A DNA stretch of 29,753 nucleotides from Dipetalonema caudispina (lineage: Eukaryota; Nematoda; Chromadorea; Rhabditida; Onchocercidae): NCBI GenBank assembly GCA_013365325.1, contig JABVXV010000309.1, forward strand, positions 35,840 through 65,592. Direction: 5' to 3'. This document shows, piece after piece, positions 19,200 to 29,753 of the stretch. The notes under the pieces were generated by a model. It had not been told where the DNA came from. It saw only the letters and a program-made list of their open reading frames with translations, and did not search any database. Positions within the stretch are counted from its first letter, which is position 1, and every line of letters begins with the position of its first letter. The position numbers and the translations under genes are program-made.

Positions 19200-22100
19200 A
19201 TGCACGCCGGATTCGATGGTACAACAGCACCGTCAATGGTGAGTATAGTAAGTTAATTTTGAATATTTATTATTGTTTTATATCCTATCAATGTATATAT
19301 ACATATTACATGGAAATATAATATCTTGTATTAGTATGCAATTACATCATGTTTGAATTCAATTAAAAATTTTGTTTGTTTTTTCTTTTTTCTTGATTGA
19401 GTGCTAGATTAAAGTTTTTGCAGGTACCAACGAATGTTGCTGTATCACAACGTGAAAAAAGGCGATTTTACGTGAAGAAATCGATAATTGGTATGCAAGA
19501 ATTTCGGGACTGGGAAGAGAAATTGGGCGATTATTGGTATCGTCATCATCACGTGAATTCCTTTTTTTTTTTTTTTTTTTTTTTTTTTGATTTTTACTTG
19601 TTATTTAGCAAGACTAGTTAGTCGTAAAATTTGGAATAACCCTTGTTATTTTCAAAATATCATATTTGACCGTTGGGAAAATTTGACTCGTTCACTTCCT
19701 GTATTTTTTTATGGGGTGCACTTTGTACTTCTTTGTTGGTAATACTTTTGATTAACTACTACCACTTTCGTTAACGTCACAGTAACATCGAGAGCAATAC
19801 ACAGCAGACCAGACGATCTTGACGACCAGCGCTGACTTGTTTTAGAAAGTGAACAACATCGTGTATTATCATTGCAAATACGAACCGTGTTATGCGTCGA
19901 TGAAGGCTAAAGTAATGCTCGATTGTGTACAGGTATTCAAATTATTCAAGAAGTTTTAACTTTTCACTTTTTAGCAAATACTATCGTCTAATTTAAAATG
20001 TATTTAACTTTATTATAACTTTGCAGTTATATGTTACCGAAGAAGGACATTCGCATCCTGCTCCTGCTGATATGATGGTATGTTATTTGTAGCATATTTC
20101 TATATATGGATTTTTTCTTTCTCTAAAAGTGATGTATTTTCATTTCCATACCGCTTTTATTGAATGCTAACCTGTAATTTAAGAAATGGAATATAAAAAA
20201 TTTATGCTGAAGCACATCACCATATTGAATGAATTGGCTAAGAAATGACAATTTCTATTGTGTCTTTATAGTTCAGCATCGGTTGAATCATATCTTTTTT
20301 TTCAGGCACCACCATCAAAACATGTAATGGATCCTCTAACGCGACAAACCGTATCGGTTCAGAAACGAAAAGTATGTGAAAATTTTAAAAAATTCTGGGG
20401 TTAAAATTATTGCATTAGTAGATATTTTATGCTTAATTCTTCAGAAATTTTAGTGAAATTTTTGTTTACAGCATATGGATGAGCAGTATTATACCGGATT
20501 TTCAGCAGCGCCGTATCCTCAACAATTTTTGAACGATATACTTCGTATGCAAGGCGATTTTAATGGTGTTCATGACGTTAGTCTGTCTGTTTAGCGATTC
20601 TTTTTGTTTTGCTCATGACGAGAAGTATAAGATCGATTATTAAATTACTTGAAAATTTTTAAAAGCAAGGTAGTCGTAGGAATGGTTCTTTTAATCACCG
20701 GATCATCCATCTATCACTTTAACAAATTTTATAGTGTCTCATGGTAGCTACTTTTAGATAATTCCAATTAATTGGAATTCTTTCTCCAATACATTAAATC
20801 TAGGTAGTTTTTCTCCAATACAAATAATCCAATCATCCTTACCAAGAAATAAGCTCATCCCCTTACAAATCATTTTCAAAAATCGTTTTTATAGTTTGAA
20901 AGAAGGAATTTTAACTTGCAAAGTTTAGATTTGAGGAATTAGTAATCATAGGTACTTGCAGGCCAGTGCAACTGCTTGTTACAGCAATCCTCATGTGGCA
21001 TTTCAAAATGGTGAAGCATCAAAAGAAGTAATTTTTCCGTTTTGTTTTTCTTTCAACTTTGTGCTTTCTATTAATGTGTAGTTGCGAGAGTTTAAGTGGG
21101 AGGTTGTATTAACTACCAGGTAGAAATAGATTTCCTATGACATCAGAGCCTTCACGGCTATGCGTAACGAATTTATCAGGGCATCGAAATAAAAATGGAG
21201 AATCAGGGTGCTACAACATCGGATATGCGCATGGAGGTGATTTCGGCAGTCGCAGAAGTGGCCAAATATGCTCAAAACAGGACAGCACAGATGGAAAATA
21301 GTTCACAAAAGAGTACTGATGGAAATGGTACCGTGCAACAAGTATCGAAGCCAATTTCTGCTCATTCAACAACCTCACCTATTAGCTCACCTGAAGTACA
21401 TCCTTCCGGTAATTCTAACCAAGTACAGCAACGGAATGGTTTCTCGGATGAAAGTGACAGTGACGATGATGAATCATCAGGTGGATGAACAAAGTCCTAT
21501 TTATTTGGATCATTATTTATTTGATAAATTAGAATTTAGATTTCTTTATTAAGTTGGGAATTTCATAAATTGAAATTTTGTCAAACCATTGATTTAAAGA
21601 ACTAGATTCTTTGCTAGTTTTAAGGAATTATAGGGAATTTCATGCATATAATATGAAAGAACTTTTTTAGATACGGAAAGTGATGATGCAAAGTGTTCTT
21701 CTTCCCATGCTGGCCAAAAGTGCGGTAATGGAGATGTCGAGGTATATTCATTTTTTAAAATTTGATTTGACAAAATTTGTCCGTATTTCTCTTATTTGCA
21801 ATGTAGCCACATAATTGTTTAAGATCTTTCGCTTTAGAAGTGGGTTTTCAATTTAAAGTTTGCAAATCTCATTCCTAAGCAATTCTGGAGTAATTTTGCA
21901 GTCTTATTTCAAGAAGGGCCATGAAATCTATAGAAAAGTGTTTTATTTTTCCCTTTGCAGGGTGACAACGATCTATTTGCAATACTGAAGAAAAAAATTG
22001 AAAGGCAAGTGCCACGAAAGCGTTTACGTTATTTGCGACGTATAAGACGGCAACTAAGTTATTTTTTACAAATGCATGAAGTGAAAGAAATGTCGTCACG

Positions 22101-22212
22101 ATTACCACCAACAACAAAATACGAAGATATCTTTGGGAAACATCAGCAGCAACAGCAGCAACAGCCACATCAACACCAGCCGCAACAGCAGCAACAACAA
22201 TCACAGCAGTGA
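19200..22212 (+). CDS. FLYWCH-type zinc-finger protein, PEB-1-like, with glutamine-rich tail
   Basis: Ten exons: 19200-19238, 19424-19552, 19846-19932, 20027-20077, 20306-20371, 20472-20576, 20962-21027, 21180-21480, 21671-21741, 21961-22212; 1167 nt, 388 aa, phases consistent throughout. Residues 28-95 form one zinc-finger-like module: FYVKKSIIG, EFRDWEEKLGDYWYR, then YYHCKYEPCYASMKAKV and VTEEGHSHP, with C66, C71, H93 and H95 as candidate ligands (C-x4-C ... H-x-H as in FLYWCH fingers). Nematode FLYWCH proteins such as PEB-1 and FLH-1 to -3 are DNA-binding regulators, so a nuclear DNA-binding role is likely; the PEB-1 assignment rests on remembered domain style, not an alignment. The rest is: an aromatic/Gln segment (about 125-160); a Ser-rich acidic segment with a DESDSDDDESSD run (about 275); a basic helical block PRKRLRYLRRIRRQL; and a His/Gln tail from about 365 encoded by mixed CAG/CAA codons. 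The finger is split over three exons. The large repeat mosaic sits just upstream. Confidence 0.8.
19562..19588. repeat. T27 tract inside intron 2 of the FLYWCH gene
   Basis: 27 consecutive T, starting 10 bases after the exon 2 donor at 19553. Confidence 0.9.
20760..20779. repeat. 20-nt perfect palindrome
   Basis: AATTCCAATTAATTGGAATT in intron 6 of the FLYWCH gene. Two TTTCTCCAATACA-type direct repeats follow within 50 bases. Confidence 0.7.
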
Positions 22213-22430
22213 TTACCACCATGTAAATAATTGTTCTTGTTTTGAGCTGTTCCTGTCAATGCAAACATTTCTGGTCTCATTAATTTTGAAATTTTTCTCA
22301 TGTTATAAACAAATTTTTGGGCTGACATAATCCTTAATTTTTCCTCCCAATTTTAGATTTGAAACTATATTTGAGATTTTAAAAAAAAAAAAATGAGAAA
22401 TTAGGGGGCAAATTTAGCTCGTAGGGAATT

Positions 22431-22431
22431 G

Positions 22432-22465
<34 letters not shown>
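22431..22465. repeat. CT microsatellite in the FLYWCH gene 3' UTR
   Basis: A nearly pure CT run lying between the stop codon at 22212 and the AATAAA at 22509, so probably transcribed. Confidence 0.85.
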
Positions 22466-22468
<3 letters not shown>

Positions 22469-22508
22469 GTCTCTTATTTCGTTCGAGATTTTTTGAAATC
22501 ATTTTCAA

Positions 22509-22528
22509 AATAAAGTTTTTGTAATAAA
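22509..22528 (+). terminator. Polyadenylation signals of the FLYWCH gene
   Basis: Two AATAAA hexamers at 22509-22514 and 22523-22528, about 300 bases after the stop codon. Confidence 0.55.
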
Positions 22529-25500
22529 ATAAACTTTGGTACGAACAGGTGGCGTCGGTGTTTCACTTTTTCTTTACATTGATAAACTGTTCTACCAGTG
22601 TGTACACCTGTGAACAGTATTACTGCATATTACATTTTTGCTGTTCATTTGATTTTTTACGGATTTAATTTTTTAAACTCTCACTTCTTTGCTGGACGCG
22701 TAATTTGTCGTTGTGGATGGAAACAAAATGGTCTTAAAATTGGAAAAGATTGAGCATTTTATTATTAAATGTGATGGATTTGGAGATGAAAATCCACTGT
22801 TTAGTCCATTCGGTTTGATATAATTTCCCAAAAGATCTTGATAATAATACAATGATAAAATGGAAAGGGCGTGTTACAATACGTTGAAATCATTATTCTG
22901 ATCTTATATTATTTACATTTTAATAGTTTCATCACTCAGCTGCCTTCATATGCTATGATAAAATTAGTGTTTAACGTTAACTTACATTAGCAAGAAAGCC
23001 GAGATGGTATAAAAGTGCAAAAATGATATCATTTGAGAATTTCGATCTCTAAATCGTTGAGTTTCCCGTTTGTAAAGTACTACAGTGTCGAAAATGAGGT
23101 TGGCGATTAATTAACTGATTGTATTATTCCGATTCCCAACAGTAATTTACCGTTTTGTTCGTATGATCTTAACATATAATATATTAATTAATTAAATGCT
23201 TTAAAGATTAGGTAAAATATAAGGTATAAATGTAAGAAACATAACTAAATGTTGATTTGAAACTATTTGAAGTTTAAAATTTTTAGTAAAATTAAAAGAC
23301 AGAATATGATTAATGAATGCAAACATATACTTTAAAATTACGATGATGTTCACTTTTCATATTGGAATGTTCTCTAATTATTACAATGGTTTTTGCTTTT
23401 TTGCTTTTTCTATTCTTTTTTTTTTTCCCTACCATCTCACGTCATTTTAATCCTTCTATATTATATCATCTAATTAATCAGTATAATGTGGTAATTAAAT
23501 AGAAACAAAATATGAATGAAAAAAAAAAAAAACTATTATGATATAATAGATAACTTATAAATATTGAAATTGAAATTGGTATTTATGTTTGACATTAAGA
23601 TAGCTTCAAAGAGTGAAAAGAAATGATGGAAAAAGATTTTAAAATAAATGAAAGCTTAACTAAATTATTTCATTTTTATTCACACTACATTTCTTCTTAT
23701 CATGATTTTTGCTTGCAGTTTTGTTTGCTGTATCCTTCTTGTTGCAGTTATTATTTGTTACGATATTTCTTCAACCAGTTAATTTCATTTTCTCTACAAC
23801 ATTCACAAATTTAACACTATTATTTTCTTCCTATCTTGTTTTATTTGATCAATCATTATTCAATCAATTCATTCATTACTACTTTTTTACAACAATTAGT
23901 AATACAAATTAACCAAAAAAATGAAAAAAAAGAAAAGAATACCTTTGTAGTATTATCGATAATGATAAACATCAGAACTTTCATTTTTCCATTATTATTG
24001 TAATAATAATAGCATTTATATGAGTATATTCATAATAAGTAAAATAATTTCTTCTTCTCTTCATTTATTAGATTAATTATGCAAATGAATGGATAGAAAG
24101 ATAAGAGAGAAAGTATTGTTTCAAATATAAAAAAAAAAATGATTACAGTTGATAAGATGGAAGAGTCATTGTTATTAGATGAATGAATGGAAGATGATAA
24201 AAAATTAATAATGTTAAGCATCCATTCATCTTTTCGGTTAACTTTTTTATTATCTTTCATTCTTAATTATATCACTCATTAACTGATAATGTTCTTTTGT
24301 TTTTTTTCATCATTATCACTACTATATAGTTTAATTTTTACTTCATATTACCTTCTTTTTTTAATGGTATCATTTATTAAATGATATCATTTCCTGTTTT
24401 TTCTTTTGTTATCATTTTTGTCGAATTTAATTTTTTAAAAAATTTTTTCACTTTATATGACGAGCTCTTTCTTCAATGTATTTTATTAAAATTTAGTAAC
24501 ATTTTATCAGCATATCAAAAAAAAAAAAAAATCAAATTTGTCTAATCTGAACAAGAAAGTATGAGCGTGAATAATTTTGAAATCGAGCAACATTTTTGAT
24601 GGAAGAAGTAAAAGTGGATTTTATGAGGTTGCAATGATTGATGATCGTTTCATATTATTTTACCTGCAAATGTTTCCATGCAAAATTTCGGGTAAGATTT
24701 TTCGATTCTAAAATCATGAAGCTTTTCATATGCTAACTGTTTGTTTAGGTAATTTAAATAAATTTGAAAAAAAAAAAGATGAAATATTGAAACTGAAAAA
24801 GTAACCATTGAGAGTTCTGTAAAAGTTTCCAAATTAGTATCTTCTTTGAGTTTTTTTTTTTTTTTATAATTTTTCACTTTTTGATTTTTTTCTCTTTCAA
24901 AAGTTCCATTTGAAAAATGATTTTTTTTTTAATGAAATATTACAAAAGAAATATTGGATTAACAATTATGATTAAATTAAGCATCATGATTATGATCAAG
25001 TTAATTCAAATCTTATGAATCGTTATTTTAGATTTCTTTTTTTTTCACTCAATTGAAAAGAAGAAATTAAAATTTCTATCGACTTATTCGACATAAATTA
25101 TGAAATGTTCAAAATTTTTCATTGTTTACAAAATTTTGAAAATTGTTGTCTACAAATTTCAAACCAATATGTCAATTTTTTTTTTTTCGTTTCGAATTAA
25201 ATTCTTTTATTTCGTTGTTAAAGTTCTTTGTTGAATAAATGAACCATTTATTACAATGTAGAGGAAAGATGTCAATTAACACTGCTATAATATGAGATCG
25301 AAAACTCTTTTCTTCTTTTTCTTTTCCTTTTGAAAAATTAATTTAAATAAAATGGAATAAAATATTTTGAAATTAAATTAAATTGAATGGAAACCTTTTA
25401 CCATATTAATTTATTGCTATAAATGATTAATGAAAGTAACACATGCATACTGATTTATACTTATATTATCAATTAAATTCCATATAATTTTTTTCAAAGT

Positions 25501-25928
25501 TTAAAATTCAAATTCCTCACTAAAATTGTCTTTTGATAAAAAAGTATTAGTTACATTGCTAATATTATCATTCATAATTTAGGCCTATAATAATGATTTA
25601 TTATTGCTACTATTTTTGTTCTTTGGCTTAGGCCATAAATAGTTTGCTAGTCTTCTTTCTTCCTCTTCATCTTATCTTCAACTTATTTCACTCATTCATT
25701 CATCTAAATAACCAAGCAATACAATGGAATTTCAATTATTTTAAAATGAAAAGAAAAAAAAAAAAAAAGGAAATGTCAAAAAAAAAAAAAAAAAAGAAAG
25801 CGAAAAGTGAACTAATTTTTAAAGGGCAAAATAACATCTAAATCAATTGGTTAGATAGTTTTCTAGATGGAACAATTTTTGATAAACAATTTTTCACATT
25901 CAGACTTTTCTTTTCTTTTTTTTTTTCA

Positions 25929-25930
<2 letters not shown>

Positions 25931-25977
<47 letters not shown>
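25931..25977. repeat. T47 homopolymer
   Basis: 47 uninterrupted T, the longest homopolymer in the window. Confidence 0.9.
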
Positions 25978-25981
<4 letters not shown>

Positions 25982-26703
25982 AAGAATTTTTGCTGTTCCA
26001 AAAATTTGACTCATTTACTTTCACATTTCTTTAGCTAATCGTTCAATTTTTCCAACTATGAAAATAAGATTTTTTTGACAATTGTATGAAACAGTTGATC
26101 TCATTAGCATTATTAATTTATCCTTTTTGTACTCATTTTGGCTTAATTAATATTTGTTGAAATTTTGAAATAAAATGAATTTTATATTTTTATGACTATC
26201 CTTTTTTTTTGTATACAAAATTTCTTAAAAATTGCTTTATGTAAATTTAAAATTAATCAATGTATATTTTATTTTCTGCCAGAAATATTTTCATTTTATT
26301 TATCCATTTTTAAAACAAAAATAAAAATTAGTATTATACAAAGATTTCAATTTCCTATCATTTTTTGTTTTCATCAATTATCTATTAATTTCGTAGAAGT
26401 GATATTTGTTTGATATTTTCAATCCTTCCATTTTGAATGGTTCATTTTTAAATTTGAATTTTGCAATTCAAATATTGTGATTTCGTCATAAAAATACATG
26501 TTTATTCCATTATCTTCTATTCTCAATCTTTTTTTGCACTTTTTTTTTCCATTTCTCCATTTAAATGGTAGCAAACATTGCTTGTATTTCGTTCAATTAT
26601 TATCATTTCAAATTTTTATTTAATTAAAAATTTGTTAAATTCTCTTTCCCACTTCGATTAAATCTAGCGCAATTAATCGAATAGTGATATTTAACATGAA
26701 ATA

Positions 26704-26705
<2 letters not shown>

Positions 26706-26735
<30 letters not shown>
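26706..26735. repeat. T30 homopolymer
   Basis: 30 uninterrupted T. Confidence 0.9.
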
Positions 26736-26740
<5 letters not shown>

Positions 26741-28469
26741 GCTTGTTTTATACTGTAATGAATAATGCTTATTTGCTTAACAGATGATCAAAATTTGATC
26801 TTATCGATCTGCTTTCATGGTTATACAAATTATTCAAATTAAAAATTAGGATGAAAATGCGGTAGAAAGTTAAAATGATTACACTATTTAGTTTGAAAAA
26901 ATGATAGCATTAACAGATGTGCCAATGATAAGAGGAGTAAAGTCTAGGCTTTCTATCAAAATAATAAATTACTTAAAAGCAGACACATTTAAAGCAATGC
27001 TAACAGCTTGAAAGATTGCCATTATTTCGATTAGTTTTCATTTGAAGTGCCTTTTACAATTTACAAAAAGCTCATACTTTTGCCGAAATTTTCTTAAAAG
27101 AGAAGTTTTTTTTTTTTAACTTAACACTCAACAAACTATCAGTTAATTTCTTTTGGTCTAAGAAAATTTTTCCATTAGATATATTCTAGCAATTGATATT
27201 CTTTATTATTATTTGATAAAATGTTATATTGTGAAAAAGACATCGACGATAGATAATTAAGTTTTGGTAACTCATTTGAAAGAGAAAGAGATGTAAAATA
27301 AAAATTCATATGAGTTCAAGAATTAAAAGTTTATTAATTATGAAAATTATTTAAATAATAAAAGGTTAGTTAATTTGACAATCAACGAAAGAATGAATGA
27401 ACGTCAATTTTATCGCTTATTATTTAACTGGCAGGTTAATTAGAATAGTAAAAATTAACATTTGAACAATTATTTTTTTCACTTCAGTATCATACAATAT
27501 TTTGGGAATATTTAGGAAATGGACAGTAATCAATAATAGATTAATTTTATAAATATATAAATGAATGAATAAATAAGAAATAAACTTCTAAAAATTACAA
27601 ATTTTTGATTATTTTTTTTTTTTTTTTTTTTAATTCCGAAAATCATTCCATCAATTTCATTCAATTTATTTTGTTGCAATATTTATTTCCCAATTTCTGA
27701 ATAATGAATTCATTTATAAAACAACATAATAAGTAATACTGCCATTTACAATTATTAAAGATGTATAATAAAAGGATTGGATTTTTTTGAAAATTGCAAA
27801 TTTAAATTGGTTATATTTTTGTTTGCAAGAAAAATTTAATATTTTTATCTGGGGGGAATTAAAATTATGTCATTTTGCACTTGCATAAATTTGCAAGATG
27901 CATTTTACATTTTTCAACAAATAAATTTACAAATAGCATGCAATTGCAATTAATGATTCATTTCAAATGCATGCAACAAATGACCCAATTAATCAAAACA
28001 TATGAAAGAGGTCACCCAAATTAACTGTGTAATTTTTCTTTCTTTTTTTTTTTTTTTTTTCAACTCTAACTGTAAAGTTTACCTGTCAAAGGTAATAACT
28101 TGTCTCATAATTAAAATACTAATTTTATTAAGCAGCAGCAGAAAATTTCAATTTATAGATTCATATTTTTCAACATTTTATTTACTCAAAATAGAAATAA
28201 ATTTCCACAATTTATTCATCAAATCTTCCACAATTATTCCAACTCTATTCTTTTCCCAATTACAAATCAAACATTTCAAATTAACTCATTGCAAACAAAA
28301 TCATTTTTAAATTCAAATAAAACAATTTCAATTCATCACACTCTTAAATTTTATCCTCTCTTTCACTTCCATTTTCTCTCTTACAATTTATTTCACTTAT
28401 TATAAATCCAAAAAAAAAAAAAAAAAAAAAAAAGAGAGAAAAAGAACACGAAATCAATAGAAATAATCA

Positions 28470-28496
28470 ATTAACTATTAAAATTTAATAGTTAAT
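28470..28496. repeat. 27-nt perfect palindrome
   Basis: ATTAACTATTAAA, one central A, TTTAATAGTTAAT: 13-bp perfect arms. Confidence 0.75.
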
Positions 28497-28629
28497 CGAT
28501 TTACTTCTATTTAATAACACTTATTCATTCCGTTTTCATATTGAATTTTTTTTTTTTTTATTTTTTTATTTTTTTATTTTTTTGCAAAACAACTGTTAAT
28601 GATGAAGCATCATTATGAATCATATTAGA

Positions 28630-28650
28630 TATATATATATATATATATAT
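28630..28650. repeat. TA microsatellite
   Basis: About ten uninterrupted AT units. Confidence 0.85.
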
Positions 28651-28821
28651 GTTTAATTGACAATAACATTTCAAACTTAGTAAAGAGTGGAAACAAATTG
28701 AAATTGCTCCTTCATCTTTTATTTCTTATTTCATCTTCCGTTTCTCTATATACTTTTTCTATCTTTTCCTTTTTGCATATTAATGTTGGAGAATGAAATG
28801 GATAAAATCGATTCCGGTTTA

Positions 28822-28848
28822 GCAAGTAAAATGCCGCATTTCATTTGC
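28822..28848. repeat. 12-bp imperfect hairpin with CCG loop
   Basis: GCAAGTAAAATG and CATTTCATTTGC pair at 10 of 12 positions around CCG. The element is flanked on both sides by CCGG and is clearly richer in GC than its surroundings. Confidence 0.5.
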
Positions 28849-28962
28849 CGGAGAAATAGATTCCTTTCTTCACCCAATACCCCCCCCATCCTATCTTCTT
28901 TCTCTTCTCAATATCCATAGCAACTTTAACAAATTCTTTGCAAAAATTTCAACAGTCAGCTG

Positions 28963-29002
28963 TCTTTTCTCTCTTTCTCTCTCTCTCTCTCTTTCTCTTT
29001 CC
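28963..29002. repeat. CT-rich microsatellite
   Basis: (CT)n with TTT interruptions. Confidence 0.8.
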
Positions 29003-29356
29003 TAACAAAAATACTTCTGACGAAATCAGACATTACTTTATCCTCATCTCATTTCTTTAATGTTTCTTTTCTTATTCATTATCTTTCTTTCTACTTTATA
29101 TTTATCTTTTTCCAATAATTACAATTAAATTCATGATCTGTTATGATTTTTACGTATGCCAATATATTCACGTAAAAGACGTAAGATATGTCAAGTATAA
29201 TAATTATTCGTTTTAATTAATATTTTCATTTATTTAGCAACATTTTATTGATATTACTACTCACTCATCAAATAACACTTATACATAGAAATATATTATC
29301 AATTTCCTTTCTTTTTGTTATCATTTCAATAACTATTATGCTTATCACTTAACATA

Positions 29357-29383
29357 TTCTTATCAATTATTTATTGATAAGAA
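29357..29383. promoter_or_regulatory. Palindromic pair of GATA-factor sites
   Basis: TTCTTATCAAT and ATTGATAAGAA are exact reverse complements around TATTT. Each arm contains TGATAAG, the extended site preferred by nematode endodermal GATA factors. Binding is inferred from sequence only. Confidence 0.35.
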
Positions 29384-29521
29384 GATTGTTATGGATATTA
29401 CAATATATTGCAATATACATTTCGATCAGCTGAATAATTTTACATTTATCCTATTCTAATGATGAATGAAACACGGATAGCGATCATCCAATTACCATAA
29501 TACTATACAACAAGAGATAGA

Positions 29522-29537
29522 TGACCTTTGCTGACCT
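29522..29537 (-). promoter_or_regulatory. Perfect DR4 nuclear hormone receptor element
   Basis: On the minus strand, AGGTCA-GCAA-AGGTCA: two consensus half-sites in direct repeat with a 4-base spacer. DR4 elements bind receptor dimers in animals. No target gene is in view to the right. Confidence 0.4.
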
Positions 29538-29660
29538 TCAGGAAGAAAATGAGAGCCAAATGATGATGTATATTTATTGACGAATACGATACTTTTTTTT
29601 TTTTTTCCTCCTCTTCAAATATTTCAATCCATTGAAGTATTTTATCTATCCTTCAACTTT

Positions 29661-29699
29661 CCTTTCTTTCTTTCTTTCTTTTCTTTCTTTCTTTCTTTC
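29661..29699. repeat. CTTT tetranucleotide microsatellite
   Basis: About nine CTTT units with one extra-T interruption. Confidence 0.85.
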
Positions 29700-29753
29700 A
29701 TTCAAATCGTAACATGCATACTGTCTTTGCCGTAATGATGATTATCATATCAT

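Larger units (their letters stand above)
22529..29753. other. Long AT-rich non-coding region
   Basis: About 7.2 kb in which I can support no exon on either strand. Open frames reach only about 100 codons and are Phe/Ile/Lys-rich readings of A/T sequence. T or A homopolymers recur. From about 28780 to the right end composition is more mixed, and candidate regulatory structures appear at 28822-28848, 29357-29383 and 29522-29537. It could be the 5' regulatory region or a long intron of a gene beyond the right edge. Confidence 0.55.

Noticed and set aside
1..29753. tRNA or rRNA genes and full transposable elements
   Set aside because: I looked for cloverleaf, rRNA, transposase and reverse transcriptase signatures and saw none; a covariance-model scan could still find a small RNA I missed.

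Overview
The window is eukaryotic and most likely comes from a nematode. Every multi-exon gene has short exons, compact GT-AG introns, extended TTTYAG-type acceptors, and an acceptor just upstream of the start codon, as spliced-leader trans-splicing would give. The very AT-rich, homopolymer-T-rich spacers and the best family matches fit a clade III (filarial/spirurid-type) worm, but the species is inference. A 100-base run of N at 11277-11376 shows this is a draft genome scaffold.

Layout: (1) 15-895, minus strand, 3'-ward part of a CWC25-type spliceosome factor, apparently without its N-terminal Cir_N segment. (2) 1917-2999, plus strand, a single-exon, full-length homologue of mannose-1-phosphate guanylyltransferase (GMPPB type) in which almost every catalytic signature residue is substituted; it looks like an intact pseudoenzyme retrogene. 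(3) 5248-9807, plus strand, a 14-exon INCENP homologue (chromosomal passenger complex scaffold; ICP-1 in C. elegans) with CEN region, TPK repeats, charged helix and IN-box. (4) 11582-15138, plus strand, a complete ten-exon ALG8 alpha-1,3-glucosyltransferase of N-glycan assembly. (5) 19200-22212, plus strand, a ten-exon FLYWCH-type zinc-finger protein resembling C. elegans PEB-1, with a polyglutamine tail. (6) 22213-29753, about 7.5 kb with no supportable gene, rich in T tracts and simple repeats but holding a few less AT-rich islands with candidate regulatory sites (a perfect DR4 nuclear-receptor element, a GATA palindrome, a hairpin).

The exon models for INCENP, ALG8 and the FLYWCH gene were built by hand; reading phase is consistent across every junction. 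The only weak link is a 16-nt microexon proposed for INCENP. The genes do not form an obvious operon or pathway. The GMPPB-like protein and ALG8 both relate to the dolichol/N-glycan pathway, but they are 8 kb apart and separated by INCENP, so I treat this as coincidence.

The strongest candidate for something undescribed is the GMPPB-like pseudoenzyme: uninterrupted over 360 codons, with a well kept C-terminal beta-helix and a dismantled active site.
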